From Nitrospinota bacterium (GTDB lineage Bacteria > Nitrospinota > Nitrospinia > JACRGO01): DNA of 13,278 nucleotides. The translations under genes were made by a program, and so were the position numbers. The notes under the pieces are model-generated. The model made no database searches, had not been told where the DNA came from, and saw only the letters and a program-made list of their open reading frames with translations. The DNA lies in contig JACRGO010000150.1 in assembly GCA_016212295.1 (NCBI GenBank), positions 1 through 13,278 of the forward strand. Direction: 5' to 3'. Shown here in pieces: positions 1 to 6,611 of this stretch; position 1 is the stretch's first letter, and every line of letters begins with the position of its first letter.

Positions 1-165
1 CGGTCCTGGATAATAGACGAGCCTTTCAGCGCCGGTCTTTTCCGGAACGATTCTTTCCTCCACGAAGGTGTTCCATTCCCCGCAGTCCGGGCATCTCCCC
101 ATCCATTTTGGAGACTGGGCGCCGCATGATCCGCACGAGAAGAAAGTTTTTGTTTTAGATGACAT
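1..165 (-). CDS. radA: RadA/Sms DNA repair ATPase, N-terminal fragment
   Basis: This is the first 55 codons of a gene running off the left edge on the minus strand, starting at the ATG that reads from 165. The visible protein begins MSSKTKTFFSCGSCGAQSPK and carries a C4 zinc finger, CGSC (Cys11, Cys14) followed by CPDC (Cys25, Cys28), then GEWNTFVEE. This is the typical N-terminus of RadA/Sms, a RecA-like ATPase that helps process recombination intermediates and repair DNA in the cytoplasm. The RecA-like core and Lon-like C-terminal domain would lie outside the window, so completeness cannot be judged. The gene is divergent from the polyprenyl synthetase gene. Identification rests on the zinc finger spacing and the WMGRCPDCGEWN stretch, which is very characteristic of the family. 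Confidence 0.93.
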   Translation of the reverse strand, partial: MSSKTKTFFSCGSCGAQSPKWMGRCPDCGEWNTFVEERIVPEKTGAERLVYYPGP

Positions 166-188
166 AAATGACTCGGACAGGAAGCATT

Positions 189-219
189 AATATAGGTTCG
201 GTTGAAATTTCTGTTCCAA
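189..219 (-). promoter_or_regulatory. Candidate sigma-70 promoter for radA
   Basis: On the minus strand TTGGAA (219-214) is followed after 19 bases by TATATT (194-189), with the radA start codon 24 bases further on. The spacing is longer than the preferred 17, so this is only a plausible candidate. Confidence 0.3.
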
Positions 220-316
220 TCGGTTAAGATTGTCCTTTTTTTGTGGTCAGAATACAAGGTTGAGAGGTTTTAATCCAGTTCCATAGCGCGGCATAGCCGC
301 AACCATGAAAAAAACA

Positions 317-454
317 AAATTTCAAATAACAAATTTCAAATAAATTCCAAATTAAAATTACCGGAGGTCCAAAACAAGTTCATTTCCTTGTTTATTCATA
401 GGACTTTTGGTTAGTTAGGTCTATTTGTTATTTGATAATTGAGATTTGAAATTT
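317..454. repeat. AT-rich inverted-repeat element (MITE-like)
   Basis: The arm at 322-334 is the exact reverse complement of 423-435 (13 bp), and 331-341 is the exact reverse complement of 444-454 (11 bp). In the middle, 372-378 pairs with 387-393. The outer sequence is made of the same AAATTTCAAAT units seen as tandem copies at 1551-1592. No coding capacity is evident. It resembles a short non-autonomous dispersed repeat; without the rest of the genome the copy number is unknown. Confidence 0.55.
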
Positions 455-525
455 CATGAAAATTTGCGCGGAAAACGGCGCGGGGTTCAACCATCCACAT
501 ATTTTCCTCTTTAGGGTTTGCGCTT

Positions 526-1530
526 ATGGTATTTGAAGACTCCGTTGGTTTGGTGAAAGAAGAGCTTGACGCGGTAGAGGCCGCCCTTCGCAAGAATTTC
601 ATGTCCGATGTTGTGATGATCCCTGAAATCAGCCGGTATCTATCGGAGGGAGGCGGGAAGCGCATTCGTCCGCTTTTGCTTTTGACCGCTTCGAAGCTGT
701 GCGGGTACCATAACGGGGACAGGCCCATCAACATAAGTTGCGTGGTGGAGTTCATCCATTCCGCCACCCTCCTCCATGATGACGTTGTGGATGAGGCCCA
801 TATCAGGAGAGGGAAGGCTTCCTCCAACGTCAAATGGGGAAACGAGGCCAGTGTGCTTGTCGGGGATTATTTATTTTCCAAATCCTTCCAGTTGGTGGCC
901 CAGGACAATGATTTCAGGATTCTCGCCACCATTTCAGAGGCGTCCCGCCGTCTTATAGAGGGGGAGGTTTTGCAATTGACCCAGAGGAGGTCCATCTTCA
1001 CCACCGAAAAGGAATATTTCGATATGGTGAGAAGAAAGACAGCCGCCTTGATCGCCTCTTCCTGCCAGGCAGGCGCTATCATTGGGAAGGCCCCGGAGGA
1101 AACGGAATCGGCCCTGTTCCGGTATGGAGACCAAATTGGAATGGCTTTTCAATTGATCGATGATTTATTGGATTACATATCCGAGGAAGAGAAACTTGGG
1201 AAACCTGCCCGTAACGATTTGAGGGAAGGCCATATAACCCTTCCATTGATCCGGCTCCTGGCGCGCGCCGGCGAGAAAGAGAAAAAAATGATAAAAGGGA
1301 TTGTTTCCTCGGATGAGGGGATCATGGACGGAGCCGCGAAGGTTTTGGACTTGATGGAAAAGTATGCGGTAGTCGAATATACCATCGAGAAGGCAAGGGA
1401 GTTTGTGCGTGAGGGGAAAAAGGAGATCGCCGGATTGCCGCCTTCCATATATCTTGATTCCCTGTTTGCCATTGCGGATTATGTGGTTGAGAAAAGAGTC
1501 GAGTCGTGCCTGAAAGGGGCGTCTTTGTGA
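526..1530 (+). CDS. ispB: Long-chain polyprenyl diphosphate synthase (IspB-like)
   Basis: A 334-residue trans-isoprenyl diphosphate synthase that adds isopentenyl diphosphate to an allylic primer to make the side chain of a respiratory quinone. Visible family marks are GGGKRIRP at 42-49, the first aspartate-rich motif DDVVD at 85-89 inside FIHSATLLHDDVVDE, the trailing RRGK, and the second motif DDLLD at 212-216. The segment before the first motif (ATLLHDD) lacks bulky residues that cap short chains and matches octaprenyl/heptaprenyl synthases, so a long product is inferred. In the GKP..NDLREG..TLP block (from 225) a histidine (236) stands where a lysine or leucine is common. The length is normal. 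The start at 526 fits the family's N-terminus but has no strong ribosome site. It probably supplies the quinone tail for respiration; it lies upstream of, not inside, the oxidase-like operon. Confidence 0.9.
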   Translation: MVFEDSVGLVKEELDAVEAALRKNFMSDVVMIPEISRYLSEGGGKRIRPLLLLTASKLCGYHNGDRPINISCVVEFIHSATLLHDDVVDEAHIRRGKASSNVKWGNEASVLVGDYLFSKSFQLVAQDNDFRILATISEASRRLIEGEVLQLTQRRSIFTTEKEYFDMVRRKTAALIASSCQAGAIIGKAPEETESALFRYGDQIGMAFQLIDDLLDYISEEEKLGKPARNDLREGHITLPLIRLLARAGEKEKKMIKGIVSSDEGIMDGAAKVLDLMEKYAVVEYTIEKAREFVREGKKEIAGLPPSIYLDSLFAIADYVVEKRVESCLKGASL

Positions 1531-1550
1531 GCGGGCTGGAGGTAATTGAT

Positions 1551-1592
1551 TTGAGATTTGAAATTTGAGATTTGAAATTTGAAATTTGAAAT
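1551..1592. repeat. Heptanucleotide tandem repeat, six copies
   Basis: Six consecutive 7-base units, TTGAGAT or TTGAAAT in the order G-A-G-A-A-A at the variable base, lie just after the polyprenyl synthetase stop. The same unit in inverse orientation makes up the arms of the element at 317-454. Confidence 0.85.
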
Positions 1593-1623
1593 TTCGGATT
1601 TAAATCCCAAACCCGCAATTCCC

Positions 1624-1647
1624 GACACATGACACATGACACATGAC
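1624..1647. repeat. Second heptanucleotide tandem repeat (GACACAT), 3.4 copies
   Basis: Three full copies of GACACAT and a partial fourth end five bases before the amrS start codon at 1653. This places the repeat in the position normally taken by a ribosome binding site. Confidence 0.85.
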
Positions 1648-1652
1648 GCCTT

Positions 1653-2645
1653 ATGGTTGAAGCCATCCATTACGAAAGACTGGAAGGGGGGAAAATCCGT
1701 TGCGGCCTTTGTCCCCAGGAATGTGTGCTGGCCGAGGGGAAATCCGGGATTTGCCGCGGGAAAAAAAATATCGGGGGAAAACTTTTCGCGGTAAATTATG
1801 GCCTTGCCGTTTCCCTGGCTCTTGATCCCATTGAAAAAAAACCCCTGTATCATTTTTTCCCCGGGACCAGCATTCTCTCCACCGGCCCCAACGGGTGCAA
1901 TTTCAGGTGCAGGTTTTGCCAGAATTGGAATATTTCCCAGGGCGTTGCGGCTGTCAGGGAAATAAGCCCCGGGGAGCTGGCCGAGGAAGCCTTAAGGCTT
2001 AAAAGCATTGGCCTGGCTTATACCTATTCCGAGCCGTTTATATGGTATGAATACGTGTTGGAAGCCTCAAGGGAGGTCCGCAAGCTAGGCATGAAAAACG
2101 TCCTGGTGACCAACGGTTTCGTGAACGAAAAACCCCTTAGGGGCCTGCTTCCATATATCGACGCCATGAATGTTGATATAAAGTCCATGGAGGACTCATT
2201 TTACAAGTCCCTTTGCTCCGGCAGGCTGGAACCGGTGTTGAGGACGGTCCGGATAGCCCACGAGGAAGGATGCCACGTGGAAATCACCAATCTGGTCATT
2301 CCCACGTTTAATGACAGTGACGGAAATTTCCATGAACTCGCGGAATGGATCGCCGGCCTGGACCCGGATATACCTCTCCACCTATCACGGTATTTTCCGC
2401 ATTACAAATTGGCTGTTGCTCCAACCCCGGTGGAGACCTTGGCCAGGGGGAGGTCCATTGCAATGGAAAAATTGAATTATGTCTATGTGGGGAATGTGTC
2501 CCATGAAGAATGGGGGGACACTTTTTGTCCCAAATGCCGTAACGCGGTGATAAAAAGACATGGCTACTCGGTTGATAGAAGCAACTTCAGGGACGGGAAG
2601 TGCTGTATTTGCGGCGCCTACCTGCCCATTTTGGAAGCGCCCTGA
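1653..2645 (+). CDS. amrS: AmmeMemoRadiSam-system radical SAM enzyme
   Basis: A 330-residue radical SAM protein of the AmrS type, related to pyruvate-formate-lyase activating enzymes. The 4Fe-4S/SAM motif is CNFRCRFC, with Cys82, Cys86 and Cys89. The N-terminus has a cysteine cluster (Cys17, 20, 24, 34) in CGLCPQEC...GICRGKKN. The C-terminus has CPKC (292-295) and CCIC (317-320), which suggest a further metal site typical of this subfamily. The family is named for co-occurrence with AMMECR1 and MEMO proteins. Neither is in the window, and the substrate is not known to me. The start at 1653 gives the family's usual N-terminus, but the upstream sequence is a tandem repeat and offers no Shine-Dalgarno. 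The gene ends 20 bases before the -35 box of the oxidase-like operon, so the operon promoter sits directly behind it. Confidence is high for the family and low for any function. Confidence 0.9.
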   Translation: MVEAIHYERLEGGKIRCGLCPQECVLAEGKSGICRGKKNIGGKLFAVNYGLAVSLALDPIEKKPLYHFFPGTSILSTGPNGCNFRCRFCQNWNISQGVAAVREISPGELAEEALRLKSIGLAYTYSEPFIWYEYVLEASREVRKLGMKNVLVTNGFVNEKPLRGLLPYIDAMNVDIKSMEDSFYKSLCSGRLEPVLRTVRIAHEEGCHVEITNLVIPTFNDSDGNFHELAEWIAGLDPDIPLHLSRYFPHYKLAVAPTPVETLARGRSIAMEKLNYVYVGNVSHEEWGDTFCPKCRNAVIKRHGYSVDRSNFRDGKCCICGAYLPILEAP

Positions 2646-2665
2646 AACCAAAAATAAAATTTTAC

Positions 2666-2694
2666 TTGACTGTGGAATGAGGATGTAGTTTAAT
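2666..2694 (+). promoter_or_regulatory. Sigma-70 promoter of the heme-copper operon
   Basis: TTGACT (2666-2671) is followed after exactly 17 bases by TTTAAT (2689-2694); each box matches consensus at five of six positions. Transcription would start near 2701 and give a leader of about 160 bases before the first gene at 2860. A short hairpin (2820-2826 with 2832-2838, loop of five T) lies near the end of that leader. Confidence 0.7.
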
Positions 2695-2764
2695 ATATCG
2701 CCTTTTTATTTTTTTAAATTTTGGGTTTGGCCCAAGGGTGTGGATTAATAAAACTCGATAGGAA

Positions 2765-2774
2765 AAGGAGGTGA
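2765..2774 (+). promoter_or_regulatory. Orphan perfect Shine-Dalgarno in the operon leader
   Basis: AAGGAGGTGA is fully complementary to the usual 3' end of bacterial 16S rRNA and equals or exceeds the ribosome sites of the operon's real genes. No start codon follows at a workable distance, and the only in-frame reading (from the internal GTG) stops after seven codons. It may be a ribosome standby site, a leader-peptide site or a relic of a lost gene. Confidence 0.6.
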
Positions 2775-2859
2775 GTCAGGAAATTTTTTCGTAAGGTTTG
2801 TTGGTTTTGAAAGTTTAGGAAGATTATTTTTTAATCTTTTCAGGTGGGGAGGATAAAAG

Positions 2860-3426
2860 GTGAGGATAAAAAACATCTTGTATTTGGCTTTATTTTTTAT
2901 GTTTTCGTTGTTGTGCGCGTCCCCGGGTTTCGCGGAAGAAGCGGGGGGCGGCTCAGGACTGGGGTATGGCCTGGTGTTCAGCATCGCGACTCTTTTCATA
3001 GGCGGGGTAGGGGTTTCCCAGATGAAATACAGGGATAAAACCATCCTTATCTTTTTTGCCATTATAGGCTCCGGAACATATCCCTCCGTCAATGCCTATA
3101 TGGCGAATATGTCGCTGATTCCAAAGAACACGGTCACCATAACGGCTTCCCGGTACAATTTTGAAGTGCAGGGGGAGGCCAAGGTGGGGGAGCCGACCAA
3201 GGTCATGGCGGCGGCGACGGATGTGACCCATGCCGCGTTCATTAAGGAGTTGGGGGTAAACCTGGCGTGCTTGCCCGGCAAAGGAGGCACAAAGGGAAGA
3301 GACAACTTCAGGATTATTGTTCCACAGCAAGCGGGCACTTATAAGATTAAATGCGTTGAATATTGCGGCGAGCTTCACGGCAACATGAGCGTGGATATGG
3401 CTGGCGAATTTGTCGTCAAACCCTAA
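2860..3426 (+). CDS. Heme-copper oxidase subunit II with CuA centre (COX2a)
   Basis: A 188-residue electron-entry subunit that would take electrons from a soluble donor at the outer membrane face and pass them to subunit I. It starts at GTG 2860, chosen because GGGAGGA lies seven bases upstream. Residues 1-25 form a signal peptide ending GFA, followed by two membrane segments (about 35-53 and 60-80), so the mature protein has the two-helix layout of classic subunit II. The periplasmic cupredoxin domain keeps every CuA ligand: His124 (DVTHAAF), Cys165, Glu167, Cys169, His173 and Met176 in CVEYCGELHGNM. It is the first gene of a six-gene operon and lies 26 bases before COX1a, whose ribosome site GGAGGTGA falls in the gap. 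A second CuA subunit closes the same operon. Family assignment is secure; the electron donor is unknown and no cytochrome c gene is present. Confidence 0.92.
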   Translation: MRIKNILYLALFFMFSLLCASPGFAEEAGGGSGLGYGLVFSIATLFIGGVGVSQMKYRDKTILIFFAIIGSGTYPSVNAYMANMSLIPKNTVTITASRYNFEVQGEAKVGEPTKVMAAATDVTHAAFIKELGVNLACLPGKGGTKGRDNFRIIVPQQAGTYKIKCVEYCGELHGNMSVDMAGEFVVKP

Positions 3427-3452
3427 TAATTAAGTTTTCTTGGAGGTGAGAA

Positions 3453-5069
3453 ATGGGAGGATACGTAGAATCAGCGGTCTGGTTGGCGTACGGGCCAATG
3501 GCGCTGGTATTTTTTCTTTCGCTGGTTGCGGCTTTCTATTACAAACCAAAATGGGTGGGCGATCCCTCGGAATTCAGGGTCTGCTCCATCACTGGAATGA
3601 AAGTCCACATACCGGCAGGTTCTTTGATAAAGGCTAACTTGTGGATGGCCTTTTTGTTTTTAGCGCTCGGCGGCGTCATGGCCTTCGGGGTCGCTTTCAC
3701 ACGGTGGCCGGTGGTGCATCTGTTGCCGGACACCCTTTTTTACAGAGCACTGACCATGCACGGTTTGGCCATGCTTGTCTTTTGGATTGTCTGGTTTGAA
3801 GTTGCGCTGATGTATTTTACCATCACGAGCATAATAGGGGCCAGGCTGGCGGCCATAAGGACGGCTTGGATAGCGTTCGGCTTGATGCTCGGCGGGTCCC
3901 TTGTGGTAGTTTTGACGGTGTTGACCGGAAACGCGGACATCATGTTCACTTCATATCCGCCGTTGATGGCCCACCAGTGGTACTACTGGGGCATTCTTGT
4001 ATTCGCGGTCGGGGCGTTCTTTGCCTGCGCCGTTTATTACGTGACAATGGCCGTTGCCTTCAGGGAAAAAGTTATTACCGGCTCATTGCCCCTGGGAGTT
4101 TATGGCATGTCCGCGGGGGTCACTATCACCCTTTTGACCCTGTTCCACGGGGCGGTTTTTTATTTTCCGACGTGGCTATGGTCCATGGGTCTGTTTCAGA
4201 ACATTGACGTGGTTATTTACAGGCTTATTTTCTGGGCCTTCGGCCACTCCTCGCAGCAGATCAATGTATGCATGATGATCGCCTGCTGGTATATGGTCGG
4301 CACCCTTTCAATAGGCTCCAAGCCGCTCAATGAAAAGCTCTGCCGCACGGCTTATGTGCTGTACATTCTGTTTATATGCATCGCTTCCGAGCACCACCTC
4401 CTGGTGGATCCGGCAATCAGCCCGGCCCACAAGGCGTTCAACACCGGATATTTCATGCACATGGCGGTCCTGGCCAGCATGATTCACGCCCTGGCGGTCC
4501 CGGCTTCCTACGAAATTGCGCTCAGGAAAAAGGGGTATACCCAAGGGCTTTTTGAATGGTTGAAAAAAGCGCCGTGGTCGAATCCCGCCTTTTCCGCGTC
4601 GTGCCTCTCGATCGTTGGTTTCGGCTGGGTCGGCGGCATAACCGGCGTTACCTTCGGGACCGAGCAATTGAATATCATATCCCATAACACATGGAGGATG
4701 ACCGGGCACTTCCACGGGACCGTGGTGGCCGGGACTAGCCTTGCCTTCATGTCCATGACCTACTACATGATTCCAATAGCCCTTAAAAAGGAAATCGCCT
4801 TCCCAAGCTTGGCGAAAATACAGCCGTGGCTTTTCGGCCCCGGGGTTATCCTTTTTGCCGTCACCATGATGTTCATAGGCGGGTTCGGCATTCCAAGGCG
4901 CCATTGGGATATAACCTTTTCAGAGGCGGCCTTCAGCTTCAGCTTCAACCCTATCGTTTCCGTTGGGTTCATAATCTGCGCCATCGGATGGACCATGGCA
5001 ATAATCGGGGGCTTGTCCTTCGTTGTTATCGCCATAGGATCCTTGCTTAACGATAAGGAAGTCGAGTAA
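3453..5069 (+). CDS. Heme-copper oxidoreductase subunit I lacking the active-site Tyr (COX1a)
   Basis: A 538-residue polytopic catalytic subunit, with about 13 predicted helices including one extra at the N-terminus (9-30). All six histidines expected of subunit I are present: His103 (low-spin heme, in LTMHG), His265, His314 and His315 (CuB; the pair is in SEHHLLVDP), His419 (proximal ligand of the high-spin heme) and His421 (low-spin heme) in HNTWRMTGHFH. The YPPL turn at 168-171 and the HHxxxDP form resemble ba3-type (B-family) enzymes. The odd feature is helix VI: HPxVY of oxygen reductases is replaced by HSSQQ, so Gln269 stands where the cross-linked tyrosine should be. As I recall, NO-reducing members of the superfamily also lack that tyrosine, so NO reduction is possible but unproven. 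A strong ribosome site GGAGGTGA precedes the ATG. It is followed 28 bases later by a second subunit I homologue. Confidence 0.9.
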   Translation: MGGYVESAVWLAYGPMALVFFLSLVAAFYYKPKWVGDPSEFRVCSITGMKVHIPAGSLIKANLWMAFLFLALGGVMAFGVAFTRWPVVHLLPDTLFYRALTMHGLAMLVFWIVWFEVALMYFTITSIIGARLAAIRTAWIAFGLMLGGSLVVVLTVLTGNADIMFTSYPPLMAHQWYYWGILVFAVGAFFACAVYYVTMAVAFREKVITGSLPLGVYGMSAGVTITLLTLFHGAVFYFPTWLWSMGLFQNIDVVIYRLIFWAFGHSSQQINVCMMIACWYMVGTLSIGSKPLNEKLCRTAYVLYILFICIASEHHLLVDPAISPAHKAFNTGYFMHMAVLASMIHALAVPASYEIALRKKGYTQGLFEWLKKAPWSNPAFSASCLSIVGFGWVGGITGVTFGTEQLNIISHNTWRMTGHFHGTVVAGTSLAFMSMTYYMIPIALKKEIAFPSLAKIQPWLFGPGVILFAVTMMFIGGFGIPRRHWDITFSEAAFSFSFNPIVSVGFIICAIGWTMAIIGGLSFVVIAIGSLLNDKEVE

Positions 5070-5097
5070 AAAAAATTTAATCAAGGAGGTGTAAGAA

Positions 5098-6543
5098 ATG
5101 CCTGTAGATAAACCACCATATAATGAAAAGACGGTGCTTAGGATTTTGACCTGGGCCGTCTCGTTTTTTGTTATCGGGACCTTTATCGGCGTGATAGGCC
5201 GGATAGGGATCTCGGTTCCCGGGTTCATAGATAATATCACCTTTTACAGGATAGTGACCCACCATCCCTTAATATTGGTCGTGGGATGGGCGTCGCTGGC
5301 GGTCATGGGGATAGTGCATTATTCTATCCCCAAGATATCAGGGAAGCCGATTTACAGCGAGATCACCGGCAGCGCGACGATGTGGTTGACCATAACTTCC
5401 ACTATCATGTTGATAATGGGCGTTATCCCGGGTTTGAACGGGTCCACGGCGCGTTATTCCGCGTTGCCGCCTTTGTTTCACCCCTTTTTCCCGACCATGC
5501 TGTCGCTGTGTATCGCCTTGACGGCGGTAATTTTCTACGGCGGGAATATTTTGAAGACCTTTCTGACAATCGCCGAGGGTGACAAGCCGCCGCATACCAG
5601 CGCATGGTATTTCGTCATGTCCGCTGTACTTGGGACCCTGTTTCTCGGCATGGCGGGCGTTCCGCTTCTTTTGCAGTCCCTTGCCGGACTCTTCCAGGTT
5701 GACGGACTGGATTACGTATACGCGCTTGATCCGCTGGTGAACAAGCACCTGATCTGGTGGGGTCTCCATTCCTATGTGAACCAGATGATAAACATAGGCG
5801 TTCTCGGCATGTGCTACGTGGCCATTCCCATTAACGTAAAGAAGGGGATTTACAGCGAAAAAGGGGCCACGTGGGGTCTTTTCCTTTACATCATCGTGAA
5901 TAACATGGCATATTTCCACCACATGATGATGGACCCGATTCCAATGTGGCAGAAGGTAGTCGGACAGGTATCCACGTGGTTTCTTGGCTTGACCACCGCT
6001 CTCTCACTTTTCAACCTGCTGAAGACCGCTTCAGGAGGCGAAAAATGGGGTGTGGCTATGAAATTTTTGGTCGGCGGGTTGATAGGGTTCATAGTGGAAG
6101 GCTGCATAGGCATTTTCCATTCCACCCTTGTGGTCAACCTGTTTGCCCATAACACGCAGGCCATCCTCGGATACATACACGCGACTTTTTATTCCTATAT
6201 CTCCATGTGCCTGCTTGGGACGATCTACACGATTATCCCTGACGTTCGAGGAGTGCCTCTTTATAGTGAGAAATTGGGAACCATTCATTTCTGGACCGCG
6301 ATATTCAACATGACGGGCATGGTCGCTGTCCTGTTGTTGGCAGGCTATTCCGGCATGCCGAGAAACGTCCAGGTGGTCGAACCCTATTTTCAGCCGCACA
6401 TGGCGGCGGCCACGGCCTTTGGCATAGGGTTGTGGGTGTCCACCGCTATCGGCGGTTACAACCTGATTATGTCCGCTTGGTATTGCCCTGAGAAGAGGGC
6501 GGCAAAGGAAGCGGCTCTGGCGGGGAGCGCCGCGGCGCACTAG
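5098..6543 (+). CDS. Second, divergent subunit I homologue with altered heme ligand (COX1b)
   Basis: A 481-residue protein with about 12 predicted helices and clear subunit I landmarks: FYRIVTHHPL (His56 aligns with the low-spin heme ligand), His224 in helix VI, the CuB pair His274-His275 (FHHMMMDP), HNT at 351-353, His361, and the C-terminal YSEKLGTIHFW...GMPRN stretch. Aligned by the HNT landmark, the proximal histidine of the high-spin heme is Tyr359 (GYIH instead of GHFH). The active-site tyrosine position after His224 is Asn228. The low-spin heme site and CuB triad therefore look intact while the high-spin heme lacks its usual ligand. The ORF is full length and carries none of the usual signs of decay, and its ribosome site AAGGAGGTG is strong. 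I infer a structural or electron-transfer partner of COX1a, or an unusual Tyr-ligated site. A separate second oxidase is the alternative. It is only distantly similar to COX1a. Confidence 0.85.
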   Translation: MPVDKPPYNEKTVLRILTWAVSFFVIGTFIGVIGRIGISVPGFIDNITFYRIVTHHPLILVVGWASLAVMGIVHYSIPKISGKPIYSEITGSATMWLTITSTIMLIMGVIPGLNGSTARYSALPPLFHPFFPTMLSLCIALTAVIFYGGNILKTFLTIAEGDKPPHTSAWYFVMSAVLGTLFLGMAGVPLLLQSLAGLFQVDGLDYVYALDPLVNKHLIWWGLHSYVNQMINIGVLGMCYVAIPINVKKGIYSEKGATWGLFLYIIVNNMAYFHHMMMDPIPMWQKVVGQVSTWFLGLTTALSLFNLLKTASGGEKWGVAMKFLVGGLIGFIVEGCIGIFHSTLVVNLFAHNTQAILGYIHATFYSYISMCLLGTIYTIIPDVRGVPLYSEKLGTIHFWTAIFNMTGMVAVLLLAGYSGMPRNVQVVEPYFQPHMAAATAFGIGLWVSTAIGGYNLIMSAWYCPEKRAAKEAALAGSAAAH

Positions 6544-6562
6544 TTGTATAACGGCATTTTTC

Positions 6563-6592
6563 CCGGGAAGGGGTTTTTAAAACCCTTCCCGG
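6563..6592 (+). promoter_or_regulatory. Intra-operon hairpin between COX1b and the 4-helix gene
   Basis: CCGGGAAGGGG and TTTT pair with AAAACCCTTCCCGG across a minimal loop; the stem is nearly perfect with one extra G. It fills the 68-base gap between genes and is not followed by a T-run. It is therefore more likely an mRNA-stability or processing element, or a partial attenuator setting subunit ratios, than a full terminator. Confidence 0.55.
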
Positions 6593-6611
6593 AAGTTTGC
6601 CTCCAGAATAA

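Larger units (their letters stand above)
166..525. other. Divergent intergenic region with repeats
   Basis: This 360-base space separates radA (minus) from the polyprenyl synthetase (plus) and must hold both promoters. No convincing gene is seen. It holds a copy of a dispersed GC-rich motif at 282-304, related to the arms of the large repeat at 11090-11244, and an AT-rich hairpin-forming element at 317-454. The space just before the start at 526 has no strong Shine-Dalgarno sequence. Confidence 0.7.

Noticed and set aside
411-833. 140-residue minus-strand frame covering the start of the polyprenyl synthetase
   Set aside because: It is antisense to a gene with clear catalytic motifs and has Ser/Arg-rich low-information composition.
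1551-1647. CRISPR array
   Set aside because: The repeats are 7 bases long and contiguous with no spacers.
2695-2859. Riboswitch in the oxidase operon leader
   Set aside because: The only stable structure seen is a short AT hairpin; no conserved aptamer-like core was recognised.
4308-4904. 198-residue minus-strand frame within COX1a
   Set aside because: Antisense shadow of a conserved membrane protein; no ribosome site and no domain.
5098-6543. COX1b as a pseudogene of subunit I
   Set aside because: It has a full-length open frame, a strong ribosome site, intact CuB histidines and conserved structural motifs; only specific ligand positions differ.
6563-6592. Full rho-independent terminator inside the operon
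   Set aside because: The stem is strong but no T-run follows, and downstream genes clearly belong with the upstream ones.
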